A DNA stretch of 64,000 nucleotides from Dyadobacter linearis (GCF_907165045.1 NZ_CAJRAU010000006.1:124001-188000), one strand, 5' to 3'. Counted from the stretch's first letter, positions 1 through 9,396 are shown. Notes: generated from the letters alone by a model not told the origin. Program-made: numbers and translations.

Positions 1-562
1 GGTTTCCCACATTCTGAGTCCGCGCATCTGCTACAAAACGCAGGATTACAGGGTGCTCAACAGTTTGGTTATCAGGCACGTGAATGAATATGCCGTCTTG
101 CGCAAAAGCCGTATTCAATTCGGTAAATCCTTCGCCGCTTTCTTTGGTAAGCTCGTTGAAATAAGTATTAACCAGCTGCGGATCTTTTTTTATAGCTTCC
201 GAAAGTGAAGAAATCGTGATCTGGGCTTGCGAAGATACCATTCGCGACAGCTCCGCATTGTACCGACCATTTACGAAATAGATAATATTCGCATCCTGTT
301 CCGGAATTTTAAGATCTTCCAGATCAGCCAGGACAACATTGCTTTCGGAATTAAAATTATAAGATTCATTCACCAACTCCTTTACACTTGAGTATTTCCA
401 CTCTTCATTCCGCACGGTTGGAAAGCCTAGCTGATCAAACCGGGCAAGGGCAGCACGCTTTTTCTGATGAAAAGCAGAGGCAGCCTCGCCATTCATGACA
501 GATTCGCGGGCGTAAAAATCCGTGATCAGCTTGGTTTTTAAATCTATTGTCTCGGTAGTCAT
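1..562 (-). CDS. sufD: SufD, Fe-S cluster assembly protein (partial, C-terminus outside window)
   Basis: The reading frame starts at ATG 562 and runs off the left edge, so only about 187 N-terminal residues are visible. They match the N-terminal part of SufD, with the family segment RNEEWKYSSV near residue 52 and a beta-helical continuation (IFIHVPDNQTVEHPVILRF). SufD acts in the cytoplasm with SufB and SufC as the scaffold on which Fe-S clusters are built. It lies 62 bases downstream of sufC on the same strand, so the two are probably one transcript. The SufBD core and C-terminus cannot be judged here. Confidence 0.88.
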   Translation of the reverse strand, partial: MTTETIDLKTKLITDFYARESVMNGEAASAFHQKKRAALARFDQLGFPTVRNEEWKYSSVKELVNESYNFNSESNVVLADLEDLKIPEQDANIIYFVNGRYNAELSRMVSSQAQITISSLSEAIKKDPQLVNTYFNELTKESGEGFTELNTAFAQDGIFIHVPDNQTVEHPVILRFVADARTQNVGN

Positions 563-624
563 TGATTTTTGTATTAGGTAACTTTAATGTTAAGAAACTG
601 TAAATTTGACGTTTACTTAACTTC

Positions 625-1383
625 TTAACTCAACGCTTCCACTTCTGCTTTAATCCAGTCGTAGCCTTTTTCTTCCAGTTCCAAAGCCAATTCTTTCGGA
701 CCCGATTTCACTATTCTTCCTTTATAAAGCACGTGAACAAAATCAGGCACGATGTAATCCAGTAATCGCTGATAATGGGTTACCACGATCGCAGCCCTCT
801 CAGGAGAGCGAAGTGAGTTAACACCCTCTGCCACAATTCTTAATGCATCAATATCCAGACCGGAATCTGTTTCGTCCAAAATGGCCAGTTTCGGTTCAAG
901 TACCGCCATTTGAAATATTTCGTTGCGCTTTTTTTCTCCGCCTGAAAATCCTTCGTTCAATGCGCGCTTCAAAAGTGAATCGTTCATGCTGACCAGCTTA
1001 GCCTTTTCACGTACCATTTTCAGAAACTGCGCAGCGTCAAGCGGGCTTTCGCCTCTGTACTTACGAATTTCATTTACAGCCGTTTTCAAAAAGTTAATAG
1101 TCGTAACACCCGGAATCTCAACAGGATATTGGAATGCAAGGAATATACCTTCTGCTGCTCTTTCCTCAGGTGCCATTTCCAGAATTCCTTTTCCTTCAAA
1201 AAGAACACTTCCGCCTGTCACTTCGTATTCCTCTCTCCCCGCAAGGACCGAAGCCAAGGTACTCTTTCCGGATCCGTTTGGACCCATAATCGCATGGACC
1301 TCACCCGCTTTCACTTCCAGATTGATTCCTTTTAATATTTCCTTGCCTTCAATTGAGGCACGTAAGTCGTTTATCGAGAGCAT
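625..1383 (-). CDS. sufC: SufC, ATPase of the Suf Fe-S assembly complex
   Basis: A 252-residue ABC-type ATPase of the usual SufC length. Visible motifs are Walker A GPNGSGKS at 34-41, the Q-loop FQYP near 84-87, the signature [10 protein letters not shown] from 146, and Walker B LAILDE at 166-171 followed by the D-loop TDSGLD. The SGGEKKRNE form of the signature is typical of SufC rather than of transporter ATPases, and there is no membrane segment. SufC powers conformational change in the SufBCD scaffold during cluster assembly. The gene has its own promoter-like sequence about 50 bases upstream and is followed by sufD. sufB, which usually precedes sufC in Bacteroidota, is not there. Confidence 0.96.
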   Translation of the reverse strand: MLSINDLRASIEGKEILKGINLEVKAGEVHAIMGPNGSGKSTLASVLAGREEYEVTGGSVLFEGKGILEMAPEERAAEGIFLAFQYPVEIPGVTTINFLKTAVNEIRKYRGESPLDAAQFLKMVREKAKLVSMNDSLLKRALNEGFSGGEKKRNEIFQMAVLEPKLAILDETDSGLDIDALRIVAEGVNSLRSPERAAIVVTHYQRLLDYIVPDFVHVLYKGRIVKSGPKELALELEEKGYDWIKAEVEALS

Positions 1384-1425
1384 AACTGATTTATTCTTAA
1401 TATGTAGTTCGTGGCAATTTTACCG

Positions 1426-1456
1426 CAAAAGTAACACGTTTTAGGCGTAAATGAAA
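1426..1456 (-). promoter_or_regulatory. Candidate Bacteroidota-type promoter for sufCD
   Basis: Read on the minus strand, the sequence is TTTC, 19 bases, then TACTTTTG. This fits the Bacteroidota sigma-70 pattern TTTG-N19-TAnnTTTG with one mismatch in the -33 box. It lies 43 to 73 bases upstream of the sufC ATG in the gap between sufC and the divergent deiminase gene. The same TTTC-N19-TACTTTTG arrangement recurs at 43224-43254. Confidence 0.55.
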
Positions 1457-1644
1457 ATGGACAGGAACGAACGAAACGTGTGCCACAGTATACCTACAAC
1501 CTTTTTAAACACACCCTTGTTCCCGTGAAAATGATATTCCGCAACAAAATCCGGCTAAGTCTGCCGGGCTGGTAGCAACAATTTTTAATTGCCACGGAAA
1601 GCCTTACTTTGCGGTTTTGGCAGCCACATCACTTCACTATAAAT

Positions 1645-3093
1645 ATGGATCAGTCAAGAGATTTCGGAATTAACGTTTCGACGGAAACAGGAACGCTCAA
1701 ACGGCTCCTGATACACAGTCCTGACCGCGGATTAGGCAAAGTTGTGCCCAGCAAGGCGCAGGACTGGCTTTTTGAGGATATTGTGCACCTGGATACCATG
1801 CGCCGCGGCGAGTACGATTACTACGTGAAGCTGCTCCTGTATTTTCTTGATCCCGAAAAAATAAAGGGAAAATTGGCAGAGATCGACGCCGACGAAACCA
1901 GGTCATTTTATATCCCCGGTTCTGAAAAGTACTTCGATTCTGATCGCGTAGTTGATATTCAAAAACTGCTGGGCGAGATATTACAGGATAGCAATACTCG
2001 CATTAAACTGACTGCGGCGATCTGTGGTATTGAAAAATGTTCGTTCAGGATCCACGAAGAACTTAATACCTACGATCCGCACGAGCTGGCGAAAATATTC
2101 ATTTCTGGCTCCTGCCCCGATAAAAAAATGCTGTTTGCCCCGCTCCCCAACCTGATTTTCATGCGGGATATAGGGATAGTGATTAACAAGCATATCTTGT
2201 TGAACAAACCAGCCAAATCGGCACGCACGCGGGAATCGATATTGGCCCAGTTTGTTTTCTTCTACCACCCGATGTTCGCGCAGATCCGGCAGAATCTGAT
2301 TGAAATTCCGGATAACGAAAACCATTTCCTGCTTCCTGATGATGAAAAAGCCAGCGACTACCACCGCTGCACATTGGAAGGAGGCGATGTAATGACCGTC
2401 GCGCCGAACCACTTATTAATAGGTTGCAGCGAGCGCACGAGCATTTACGCGGCGCAGCAGGTGATGAAAATTCTTTTCGAACAAGATATAGTTCAAAAGA
2501 TCACGATCATCAAAATCCCGAAGAAGCGGGATTACATGCATATTGACACCATATTTACACAGGTCAAAAAGAATGTGTGGGTACTGCTGGGCTCGCTCGC
2601 AAGACTGGGCGATGAGGCTAAAAAGAAAGATGTACTGCATTTTCTCGCGCCGGTCGACGTAAATAAGGAATTCAGGATATTGCAATTCAAAAAAGGAAGC
2701 GAACAGCAACCAAAGGAAATCGAGAATCTCGAAGAACTCCTCGCCGAGATCAGTACCGAAGATCTGGGCAGTACGGAACCGGTACAATTCATATACTCCG
2801 GCGACAACGAATTTCCCTATGGAGAACGCGAGCAATGGACAGATTCCTGCAACTTACTTGCCTTGAAAGACGGTGTGGTGATCGGCTACGACCGAAATGA
2901 CAAAACGCTGGAAGCATTCCGAAAAAAGGGATTTACGATCATCAGCGCACAGCATCTGTTGCAGGAATTTGAGGCCGGCACCCTTTCACCCGACACATTA
3001 ACTGACACATTTATCACACTCCCATCGGCAGAATTATCGCGTGCACGCGGCGGCTCGCATTGTATGAGCATGCCGATTTTACGTGAATCTTAA
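1645..3093 (+). CDS. Arginine deiminase family protein
   Basis: About 482 residues from ATG 1645; an earlier in-frame start at 1609 would add 12 residues unlike the family. The protein carries the guanidine-modifying-enzyme signature set: PNLIFMRD (family form PNLYFTRD), EGGDVM, HIDTIFT and the C-terminal GGSHCMSMP with the presumed nucleophile Cys473. All catalytic positions of arginine deiminase (Asp, Glu, His, Asp, Cys) seem present. The family hydrolyses arginine to citrulline and ammonia. At 482 residues it is longer than classical arginine deiminases of about 410. No ornithine carbamoyltransferase or carbamate kinase is nearby, so a complete ADI energy pathway is not implied. A CtlX-like gene follows after 50 bases. 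Confidence 0.85.
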   Translation: MDQSRDFGINVSTETGTLKRLLIHSPDRGLGKVVPSKAQDWLFEDIVHLDTMRRGEYDYYVKLLLYFLDPEKIKGKLAEIDADETRSFYIPGSEKYFDSDRVVDIQKLLGEILQDSNTRIKLTAAICGIEKCSFRIHEELNTYDPHELAKIFISGSCPDKKMLFAPLPNLIFMRDIGIVINKHILLNKPAKSARTRESILAQFVFFYHPMFAQIRQNLIEIPDNENHFLLPDDEKASDYHRCTLEGGDVMTVAPNHLLIGCSERTSIYAAQQVMKILFEQDIVQKITIIKIPKKRDYMHIDTIFTQVKKNVWVLLGSLARLGDEAKKKDVLHFLAPVDVNKEFRILQFKKGSEQQPKEIENLEELLAEISTEDLGSTEPVQFIYSGDNEFPYGEREQWTDSCNLLALKDGVVIGYDRNDKTLEAFRKKGFTIISAQHLLQEFEAGTLSPDTLTDTFITLPSAELSRARGGSHCMSMPILRES

Positions 3094-3143
3094 TATTGTA
3101 ATCGTGGGATATCAATTGTAAATTGCTGTTAAAAAATACTCCT

Positions 3144-4100
3144 ATGCGCGTTATCACTTCATCTGCACAAATTCAGCCACAATCCACTCCCCGGATCATG
3201 ATGATCCGGCCGGCACGATTTGGTTTCAATGAGGAAACGGCTGTCAGCAACACGTTCCAGCAGCAGACTTCCCCGATCGACGAGTCGCTCACCGATGCAC
3301 AAACGGCAGAGGAAGAATTTGAGCTGATGGTTGACCAGCTCACCAAGGCAGGCGTAGATCTCCGCATATTTGATGATACCGACGATATTGTTCGACCTGA
3401 CGCAGTTTTTTCCAATAACTGGGTTTCATTTCACCAGAGTGGAAAAGTGGTACTGTATCCGATGATGGCTCAAAATCGAAGGTTGGAACGCCGGCATGAT
3501 ATCATTGAAGCACTGGGAAATGATTTTAATATTGAAGAGATCATTGACCTGACCTATTTCGAAGAGCAAGGGAAATTCCTGGAAGGTACCGGCAGCATGG
3601 TGCTCGACAGGCGATATAAAATTGCTTATGCCTGCCTTTCTCCCCGCACACACCCGGAGGTACTGGCCGCATTCGCAGAGGCAATGGACTACGAAACCGT
3701 GTCATTTTCCGCATTTGATGAAAACGATAAGCCAGTCTATCATACCAATGTGATCATGTGTGTGGGCGATATATTCGCGATCATTTGTCTGGAAGCGATC
3801 AAAAATCCCGACGAGCGGCAAATGGTACGGGCTGCCCTGGAAGAAACAGGCAAATACATTGTAGAGATTTCACTGGAACAGGTTCGGCATTTTGCAGGTA
3901 ATATGCTGATGGTGAGAAATAAGCTGCTTGAAAAGTTTCTAATTATGTCAACGCAGGCTTATGAAGCACTTACACCGCAGCAGATCAAGGAATTAAATGA
4001 ATATGCGCGCCTGCTGCACACGGATCTTTCTTTCATAGAAACATACGGAGGAGGCTCTGCCCGCTGCATGATGACCGAAATACACTTACCTGTCAAATAA
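3144..4100 (+). CDS. ctlX: CtlX-like citrulline utilization hydrolase (amidinotransferase fold)
   Basis: 318 residues from ATG 3144; a TTG 21 bases upstream is possible but less likely. It has the amidinotransferase/DDAH-type motifs RPDAVFSNNWVSFH, EGTGSMVLDR and HTNVIM, and ends with GGGSARCMMTEIHL holding the presumed nucleophile Cys308. This length and motif set fit the CtlX family, named for citrulline use in Francisella; the substrate here is inferred. The gene follows the arginine deiminase gene in tandem, 50 bases on, which suggests that arginine is converted to citrulline and the citrulline is then processed. A strong hairpin terminator follows directly. Confidence 0.75.
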   Translation: MRVITSSAQIQPQSTPRIMMIRPARFGFNEETAVSNTFQQQTSPIDESLTDAQTAEEEFELMVDQLTKAGVDLRIFDDTDDIVRPDAVFSNNWVSFHQSGKVVLYPMMAQNRRLERRHDIIEALGNDFNIEEIIDLTYFEEQGKFLEGTGSMVLDRRYKIAYACLSPRTHPEVLAAFAEAMDYETVSFSAFDENDKPVYHTNVIMCVGDIFAIICLEAIKNPDERQMVRAALEETGKYIVEISLEQVRHFAGNMLMVRNKLLEKFLIMSTQAYEALTPQQIKELNEYARLLHTDLSFIETYGGGSARCMMTEIHLPVK

Positions 4101-4132
4101 AAAAAATGCTCCTCACTGGGAGCATTTTTTGC
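4099..4132. terminator. Bidirectional rho-independent terminator
   Basis: An 8-bp perfect stem (AATGCTCC and GGAGCATT) with a short loop is flanked by an A run on the left and a T run on the right. It can therefore stop both the ctlX transcript from the left and the convergent lipoprotein transcript from the right. Confidence 0.85.
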
Positions 4133-4156
4133 AATTCATAACCCTACATTAAATGC

Positions 4157-4615
4157 CTAGTCTCTGATTTCCGCCTTAGCTTTTGAAATCTTTTCATTTG
4201 TCTTAGCCTTGAAATCGTCCCACTTATCAGCAGTTTCGTTCTCGACATCATTCCACGAAGCTTTCAGCTCCTCTTTTTCTTTATTAAGCTCAACTTTGCG
4301 CTCGCGCCATTTGGCTTTTTCCTTATCAGCAGCTTTATCCATTTTGGCGTCAGCTTCTTCAATTTTTCTATCCAGTTTCGCTACTGCTTCATCAATATCC
4401 TTTTTCAGTGAAGCTTTATCTTCCTTAACTTTTGCTTCAAAATCGTTCCCCGCATCTTTGATATCCGCTTTGGCTTCATCGACATTTTCATCCATGTCGT
4501 TTTTAGCTTCCTCAACCGTTTCGTTGGCCGAATCTTTCGTTTTTTCCGAACAGCTGGTCATTGTCAGCATTCCCATGGTCAGCATGGAAGCAACCATCAA
4601 AGTGATCTTTTTCAT
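4157..4615 (-). CDS. Charged coiled-coil lipoprotein
   Basis: 152 residues from ATG 4615 (MKKITLMVASML...); an upstream start would put about 16 extra residues before a good signal peptide. A lipobox ends at Cys22 (LTMTSC), so this is likely a lipidated envelope protein. The rest is almost wholly Lys, Glu, Asp and Ala, with repeating helical segments of the type EEAKNDMDENVDEAKADIKD, predicted to form long amphipathic helix or coiled coil. It resembles apolipoprotein- or YtxH/CsbD-like stress-associated helical proteins in composition only, and no enzymatic motif is visible. The role may be envelope stress or structure. It is convergent with ctlX and shares its terminator. Confidence 0.75.
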   Translation of the reverse strand: MKKITLMVASMLTMGMLTMTSCSEKTKDSANETVEEAKNDMDENVDEAKADIKDAGNDFEAKVKEDKASLKKDIDEAVAKLDRKIEEADAKMDKAADKEKAKWRERKVELNKEKEELKASWNDVENETADKWDDFKAKTNEKISKAKAEIRD

Positions 4616-4856
4616 AATTGGGATTTTTAGTAAAATTCTCTTGGTTTGAATGTTCTTATTCAAAACGTATAGTACAAAAAGCTTACCACGCGTATATGGC
4701 TCGCTTTTTTAAGCATTTGTGGAACTTAATTCTCAAAGCAGCTTTTATCTGTCGCTGCACTGAACTTAGCGACGGTGTATTAAGTTTGTTGGTAAATACG
4801 CCCTCCTGATCTCCATACAATCATATTTGCATTTTATCGGTATTCAAAATAGTCCT

Positions 4857-6923
4857 ATGCGCTTTATTTACCCGCTCATCCTGCCCCTTATACTATGCTT
4901 TGATAGCTTCCAGGCCACCGCACAAACAGATAGTTCTGCAACGCGTCAGTTGGAGGAAGTAACCGTGAATGCCTACGAATCAAGAAGCAACCCGCTCGCG
5001 ACGACAGCCACAGTAGCACTTATCGGCCGTCGCGCACTCGACCGCTTTCCATCGACAACGTGGGCAAATGCGATTAATACGGTTCCCGGCGTAAAAATGG
5101 AAGAACGCTCACCTGGCAGCTACCGGTTCTCAGTAAGGGGCAGCCTGATCCGCTCACCATTCGGGGTCAGGAATGTAAAATTTTACTGGAACGGAATACC
5201 GTTTACAGACGCCAGCGGCAACACGCCCCTGAATACGATAGATTACAATGCAGTGCAGGGAATGGAGATTATCAAAGGTCCGGGCAGCAGCATTTACGGA
5301 GCCGGCACAGGCGGCGTAGTATTATTGCAAAGCCAGCCCGACAATGCATTTCAGAACCGGGTAGAGCAGAGCGTAAGTTTTGGTAAATATGGTTTTCAGA
5401 GCCGGAACACAGCTGTTCAGATCGGTGATATTTCTATTCAATATGGTCACAGTGAGCAGGATGGTTACCGAAACCACAGCGCTATGGCACGTGACGCGAT
5501 CCGCTTCACATCTTCTTCTGCAATAGGAGAAAAAGGCACATTATCCCTGCTAGGAATGTATTCTGATCTATATTATCAAACGCCCGGCGGCATTAATCTG
5601 GCCCAATACCAAAATGATCCGCGACTTGCCCGCCAGTCGACACCGACTGTGCCTGGCAGTGAGGCGCAACGTGCAGCCATTTATACAAGATTAGCATTAG
5701 TAGGCGCCAATTATACCATTCAGCTTTCCGATAACTGGTCACAATCGACGGCCTTATACCTGACCTATACCGACTTTGCGAACCCATTTATTTCAAACTA
5801 TGAAAAAAGGGATGAAAACGGAATCGGGGGAAGAAATTTCTGGCAAAACCGATCCGAGTTTGGCAATGTAAAAACCAAATGGACAAGCGGCTTTGAGTGG
5901 CAATACAGCAAATCCGCCCAACGGAATTACGACAATTTGGGCGGTATACCGGGCGAGCAACAGACTGTGGAAGATATCCGCACATCCAACATTTCTGCGT
6001 TTACCCAGCTGGAAGCTGTGCTGCTGACGGATCTGACACTGAGCGCGGGAGTGAGTTATAATTCATTTAAATACAAATACGAGCGCTTTTTCGAACTGCC
6101 TTATGAAAAAGACCAGCGGAATTTCGACGGCATTTTTGTACCCCGGTTCGCAGCCAACAAGATCATCGCCAGGAACTGGGCTGTTACCGCCTCTTACAGC
6201 GGCGGCTTCTCCCCTCCTACCCTTCAGGAAGTTCGTCCCTCGGCAGGCGGATTTCGCAAAGATCTGAATGCAGAGCGCGGAATGAATACCGAGATCGGTA
6301 TCAGAAGAACCGGCAAACGCATTGCTGGTGAAGTAAGTCTGTACCATTTCGGACTGAAAGAAACCATCGTGCGCAGAACGAACGAGGCTGGCTCGGAGTA
6401 TTTTATCAATGCTGGAAAAACCAGACAAAACGGGCTGGAATACACAATCTCGTATGATATTGTATCCAGTCCGCAACTGCCAGTCGCGCTGAAATTGTGG
6501 ACGAATGGTACCTACACCAAGTATACTTTTGAGAATTTCCAGCAGGCGGATGTGGACCTGAGCGGCAAGTTTATTCCGGGTATCCCACGTTTCTCGCAAA
6601 CTTCCGGACTCGATATATTGCTCAAATATGGCCTTTCTGCATTTTTGACTTACCAGAATGCAGATGCGATGTATTTGAATGACGCGAATACAGTCAAAAA
6701 TACACCTTACAGTCAGTGGAATGCGCGTGTAAGCTGGAAGCGGAACTGGGGCAGCCATTTTTACAGCGAGCTTTCGGCATCAGCGGAAAAAGTGAATGCG
6801 GGAATTTACAGCCTTGGGTACGATCTGAATGCATTCGGAAACCGTTACTACAACAGTGCGCCAAAAAATAACCTCTGGGCTGGCGTGAAGATCGGCTGGG
6901 AGTGGCAGAAAAATCAGAAGTAA
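4857..6923 (+). CDS. TonB-dependent outer-membrane receptor
   Basis: 688 residues from ATG 4857, beginning with a signal peptide (MRFIYPLILPLILCFDSF, cleavage near ATA-Q). A TonB-box-like segment LEEVTVNAYE follows, then a plug domain with GVKMEERSPGSYRFSVRG and IIKGPGSSIYGAGTGGVV, then a long beta-barrel to the C-terminus (GVKIGWEW near the end). There is no N-terminal carboxypeptidase-regulatory domain, so it is not SusC-like; it looks more like siderophore, heme or cobalamin receptors. The substrate cannot be read from the sequence. Its stop codon overlaps the hemW start by one base (TAATG), implying co-transcription and translational coupling, which faintly suggests iron or heme. Confidence 0.93.
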   Translation: MRFIYPLILPLILCFDSFQATAQTDSSATRQLEEVTVNAYESRSNPLATTATVALIGRRALDRFPSTTWANAINTVPGVKMEERSPGSYRFSVRGSLIRSPFGVRNVKFYWNGIPFTDASGNTPLNTIDYNAVQGMEIIKGPGSSIYGAGTGGVVLLQSQPDNAFQNRVEQSVSFGKYGFQSRNTAVQIGDISIQYGHSEQDGYRNHSAMARDAIRFTSSSAIGEKGTLSLLGMYSDLYYQTPGGINLAQYQNDPRLARQSTPTVPGSEAQRAAIYTRLALVGANYTIQLSDNWSQSTALYLTYTDFANPFISNYEKRDENGIGGRNFWQNRSEFGNVKTKWTSGFEWQYSKSAQRNYDNLGGIPGEQQTVEDIRTSNISAFTQLEAVLLTDLTLSAGVSYNSFKYKYERFFELPYEKDQRNFDGIFVPRFAANKIIARNWAVTASYSGGFSPPTLQEVRPSAGGFRKDLNAERGMNTEIGIRRTGKRIAGEVSLYHFGLKETIVRRTNEAGSEYFINAGKTRQNGLEYTISYDIVSSPQLPVALKLWTNGTYTKYTFENFQQADVDLSGKFIPGIPRFSQTSGLDILLKYGLSAFLTYQNADAMYLNDANTVKNTPYSQWNARVSWKRNWGSHFYSELSASAEKVNAGIYSLGYDLNAFGNRYYNSAPKNNLWAGVKIGWEWQKNQK

Positions 6924-8047
6924 TGCATTTATACATTCACATACCTTTTTGCAAACAGGCTTGTCACTATTGTGATTTTCATTTCAGTACCAATACTGCG
7001 GGCAAAGAGGCAATGGTGGAGGCGATTGCAAAGGAAATTGTACTCCGCAAATCGTACCTGCCCGATTCCAATATAGAAACCATTTACTTCGGCGGAGGCA
7101 CACCGTCAGTGTTGAGTCGACTTGAATTAGAGCTGTTGATGCAGACAATCGGGGAGCATTTCACTATTGCTGCCGACGCAGAGATTACACTCGAAGCCAA
7201 TCCAGACGACCTAAGTCAAAGTAAACTTGAAATATTTTTTCAGGCGGGTATAAATAGGTTAAGTATTGGAATACAGTCTTTTAATGAAGATCATCTCCAA
7301 TTTCTCAACCGGGTGCATTCAGCGCAGGAAGCTGAAAATTGTGTAAGGCTGGCCAAACAGATCGGGATCAATAATATTTCCATTGACCTTATTTACGCAA
7401 TACCTGCACCCGACCACAGCATTCTAAAAAGTGACCTTCAAAAAGCATTCGAACTGGACGTTGCGCACATTTCTGCGTATTGCCTTACCATAGAGCCGCA
7501 AACGGTTTTTGGAAACTGGCTGAAAAGGGATAAGATCAAGCCTATTAATGAAGAATTTGCGGCCGTGCAATTTGAAATACTTATTGAAACACTGGCCCAA
7601 AACGGCTATGAGCAATACGAGATCTCAAACTTTGCCAGAAACAAGCAATATAGCCGCCACAATAGCTCCTACTGGAAGCAGCGACCTTATCTGGGTGTAG
7701 GTCCGAGCGCGCATTCCTATAATGGTACAAGCCGCGAGTTCAATGTGGCTAACAATGCAAAATATGTGCAGGCTATTCAGGCTGGCAGCATTCCGGCAAC
7801 TTATGAAATATTGACCGCGGCGGATCAGACCAATGAATACCTGCTAACCGGTCTGCGTACGAAATGGGGCGTAAACAGCGGGAAACTGGAAAGTTTATCA
7901 GGAGGTAAATTCGCAATGCTGCATCAAAAAGAGCTGGCGGATATGAAGAAAAATGGCTGGCTCAGGGAAGAATCGGGAAGTTTGCTGCTTACAGCATCCG
8001 GCAAGCTTTTCGCTGACCGTATCGCCAGCGACCTGTTTATCGACTGA
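6923..8047 (+). CDS. hemW: HemW, radical SAM heme chaperone
   Basis: 374 residues from ATG 6923. The radical-SAM cysteine motif HIPFCKQACHYCDFHF lies at residues 6-21 with Cys10, Cys14 and Cys17 as [4Fe-4S] ligands. YFGGGTPSVL and LEANPD follow, both typical of HemN/HemW. Proteins of this length with HIPFC near the N-terminus belong to HemW, which was long annotated as oxygen-independent coproporphyrinogen oxidase but is a heme-binding chaperone that inserts heme into respiratory proteins. It starts on the last base of the TonB-receptor stop codon. A 10-bp hairpin overlaps the stop codon. Confidence 0.92.
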   Translation: MHLYIHIPFCKQACHYCDFHFSTNTAGKEAMVEAIAKEIVLRKSYLPDSNIETIYFGGGTPSVLSRLELELLMQTIGEHFTIAADAEITLEANPDDLSQSKLEIFFQAGINRLSIGIQSFNEDHLQFLNRVHSAQEAENCVRLAKQIGINNISIDLIYAIPAPDHSILKSDLQKAFELDVAHISAYCLTIEPQTVFGNWLKRDKIKPINEEFAAVQFEILIETLAQNGYEQYEISNFARNKQYSRHNSSYWKQRPYLGVGPSAHSYNGTSREFNVANNAKYVQAIQAGSIPATYEILTAADQTNEYLLTGLRTKWGVNSGKLESLSGGKFAMLHQKELADMKKNGWLREESGSLLLTASGKLFADRIASDLFID

Positions 8048-8075
8048 ACTTCCCGGAAAAAACCAGGAAGTTCAG
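8044..8075. terminator. Hairpin at hemW 3' end
   Basis: A perfect 10-bp inverted repeat (CTGAACTTCC and GGAAGTTCAG) with a 12-base loop spans the hemW stop codon in the gap between convergent hemW and osmC. Neither side has a clear T run, so it may be a weak terminator or an mRNA-stabilising hairpin. Confidence 0.45.
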
Positions 8076-8087
8076 TATGAAAGGTGA

Positions 8088-8507
8088 TTAAACCAATTCT
8101 GCATTCAATGTAATCTCCGCATTCAATAACTGCGAGATCGGGCATTCTTTTTTAGCCTTTTCCGCGATTGTAGCAAATTGCTCAGCCGAGATATCAGGCA
8201 CCGATGCTTTCAACTCGATCGCACTTTTTACTACCTGTCCTTTTGACGGATCCAGGCTCACAGTTGCAGTTGCGTTGAGCTCGTCGGCAGTAAAACCTTC
8301 CGCATTCAGCTCAAAGCTCAGTTTCATTGCAAAACATCCTGCATGTGCAGCTGCGATCAGCTCCTCAGGGTTAGTACCTTTTCCCTCTGCAAAACGGGTA
8401 TTGAAAGAATATTGCGTGTTTTCAAGAACGGTACTTTGCGTGCTGATTGTACCAGCTCCTTCTTTTCCAGTTCCTTTCCAGACTGCTGTGGCCTTGCGAT
8501 TTATCAT
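8088..8507 (-). CDS. OsmC family peroxiredoxin
   Basis: 139 residues with the OsmC/Ohr fold signature: the segment TNPEELIAAAHAGCFAM carries the first redox Cys at 58, and KKECPISQLL carries the second at 122. The form of the first motif and the opening INRKATAVWKG fit the OsmC rather than the Ohr branch. The family reduces organic and inorganic hydroperoxides in the cytoplasm using the two-cysteine pair. It stands alone, convergent with hemW. The gap upstream to 8775 holds no gene. Confidence 0.92.
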   Translation of the reverse strand: MINRKATAVWKGTGKEGAGTISTQSTVLENTQYSFNTRFAEGKGTNPEELIAAAHAGCFAMKLSFELNAEGFTADELNATATVSLDPSKGQVVKSAIELKASVPDISAEQFATIAEKAKKECPISQLLNAEITLNAELV

Positions 8508-8775
8508 CTGATTCGTGTTTGAAATTGATTGATTTAATTAAAAAAACTTGGTATTAGCGTAAAGTAACATGTCCGTAGCATCTACGCAAATTATTATATT
8601 ATTAAGGCCCGGCAATAAAAAAGATATAAAATCAGTTCCAGAAAGTGCCTGTACTAACCGTTTTCGGCCAATTCGTTAATGAAAGTTAATGTTTCGCGTA
8701 CGATTAAACTTTATTATTGCAGCACAATCTAAAACCATATTTTCACTTACTTTCAATTTTTAATTTTAGCATATC

Positions 8776-9318
8776 ATGAACAAAAAACTCATCCCCCTGC
8801 TGCTTGTACTTGTTGCATTGTTTCAAGGCTGCCGCGGCCCGGAAGGAGATCCCGGCGCTGATGGTGTCAATGTAGTAGGTTCAACCATAGATCTGGTCGA
8901 CGTGAATTTTAATGCCGGCAATAATTTTGAATACTCGATGTCTTATGACAGGGCTGAACTCGAAGTGTTGGAATCTGACGCACTACTGATCTACGTTCGC
9001 TGGGAAGACGTCGAATCGGGAAATCAAACTGTTAAGACTTTCCGCCTGATGCCGCAAACTGCTTTCTTAACTGGTAACCAGATCCTGACCTACAATTACG
9101 ATCAGACGATCAGTGACTTCTCGATATTTTTGGACGGAACTGCAAACCTGGCGAATCTTCCTGCTGCCTATACACAGGATCAGGAATTCCGGATCGTAGT
9201 AATTCCTGCTGATTTTGTGGCCCGGAAAAACGGAGCCGTTGATTATAACGATTACGATGCAGTTGTAAAAGCATTCAATATCGACGAATCTAAAATCCGC
9301 AAAGTATCGGCAAAATAA
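8776..9318 (+). CDS. Lipoprotein with short collagen-like segment
   Basis: 180 residues. The N-terminus is a lipoprotein signal with Cys19 (LVALFQGC), followed at once by GPEGDPGADG, three collagen-like G-x-y triplets. Such short collagen-like patches after the lipid anchor are common in Bacteroidota surface lipoproteins. The remaining 150 residues look like a beta-rich domain (alternating hydrophobic strands, no cysteine) that I do not recognise. It precedes a DUF1684 gene on the same strand with a strong hairpin between them. Function unknown; probably surface exposed. Confidence 0.75.
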   Translation: MNKKLIPLLLVLVALFQGCRGPEGDPGADGVNVVGSTIDLVDVNFNAGNNFEYSMSYDRAELEVLESDALLIYVRWEDVESGNQTVKTFRLMPQTAFLTGNQILTYNYDQTISDFSIFLDGTANLANLPAAYTQDQEFRIVVIPADFVARKNGAVDYNDYDAVVKAFNIDESKIRKVSAK

Positions 9319-9362
9319 GCTGGAACAATTTTTTAATTATATCTTACTGAAAATATAATCTC

Positions 9363-9396
9363 AAATCCGGTAATCAATTTACCGGATTTCCTTTTA
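9363..9396 (+). terminator. Hairpin terminator between lipoprotein and DUF1684 genes
   Basis: A perfect 11-bp stem (AAATCCGGTAA and TTACCGGATTT) with a TCAA loop is followed by a pyrimidine stretch CCTTTT. It ends only 10 bases before the ATG of the next gene, where a ribosome would bind, so it may also control translation of that gene. Confidence 0.6.
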
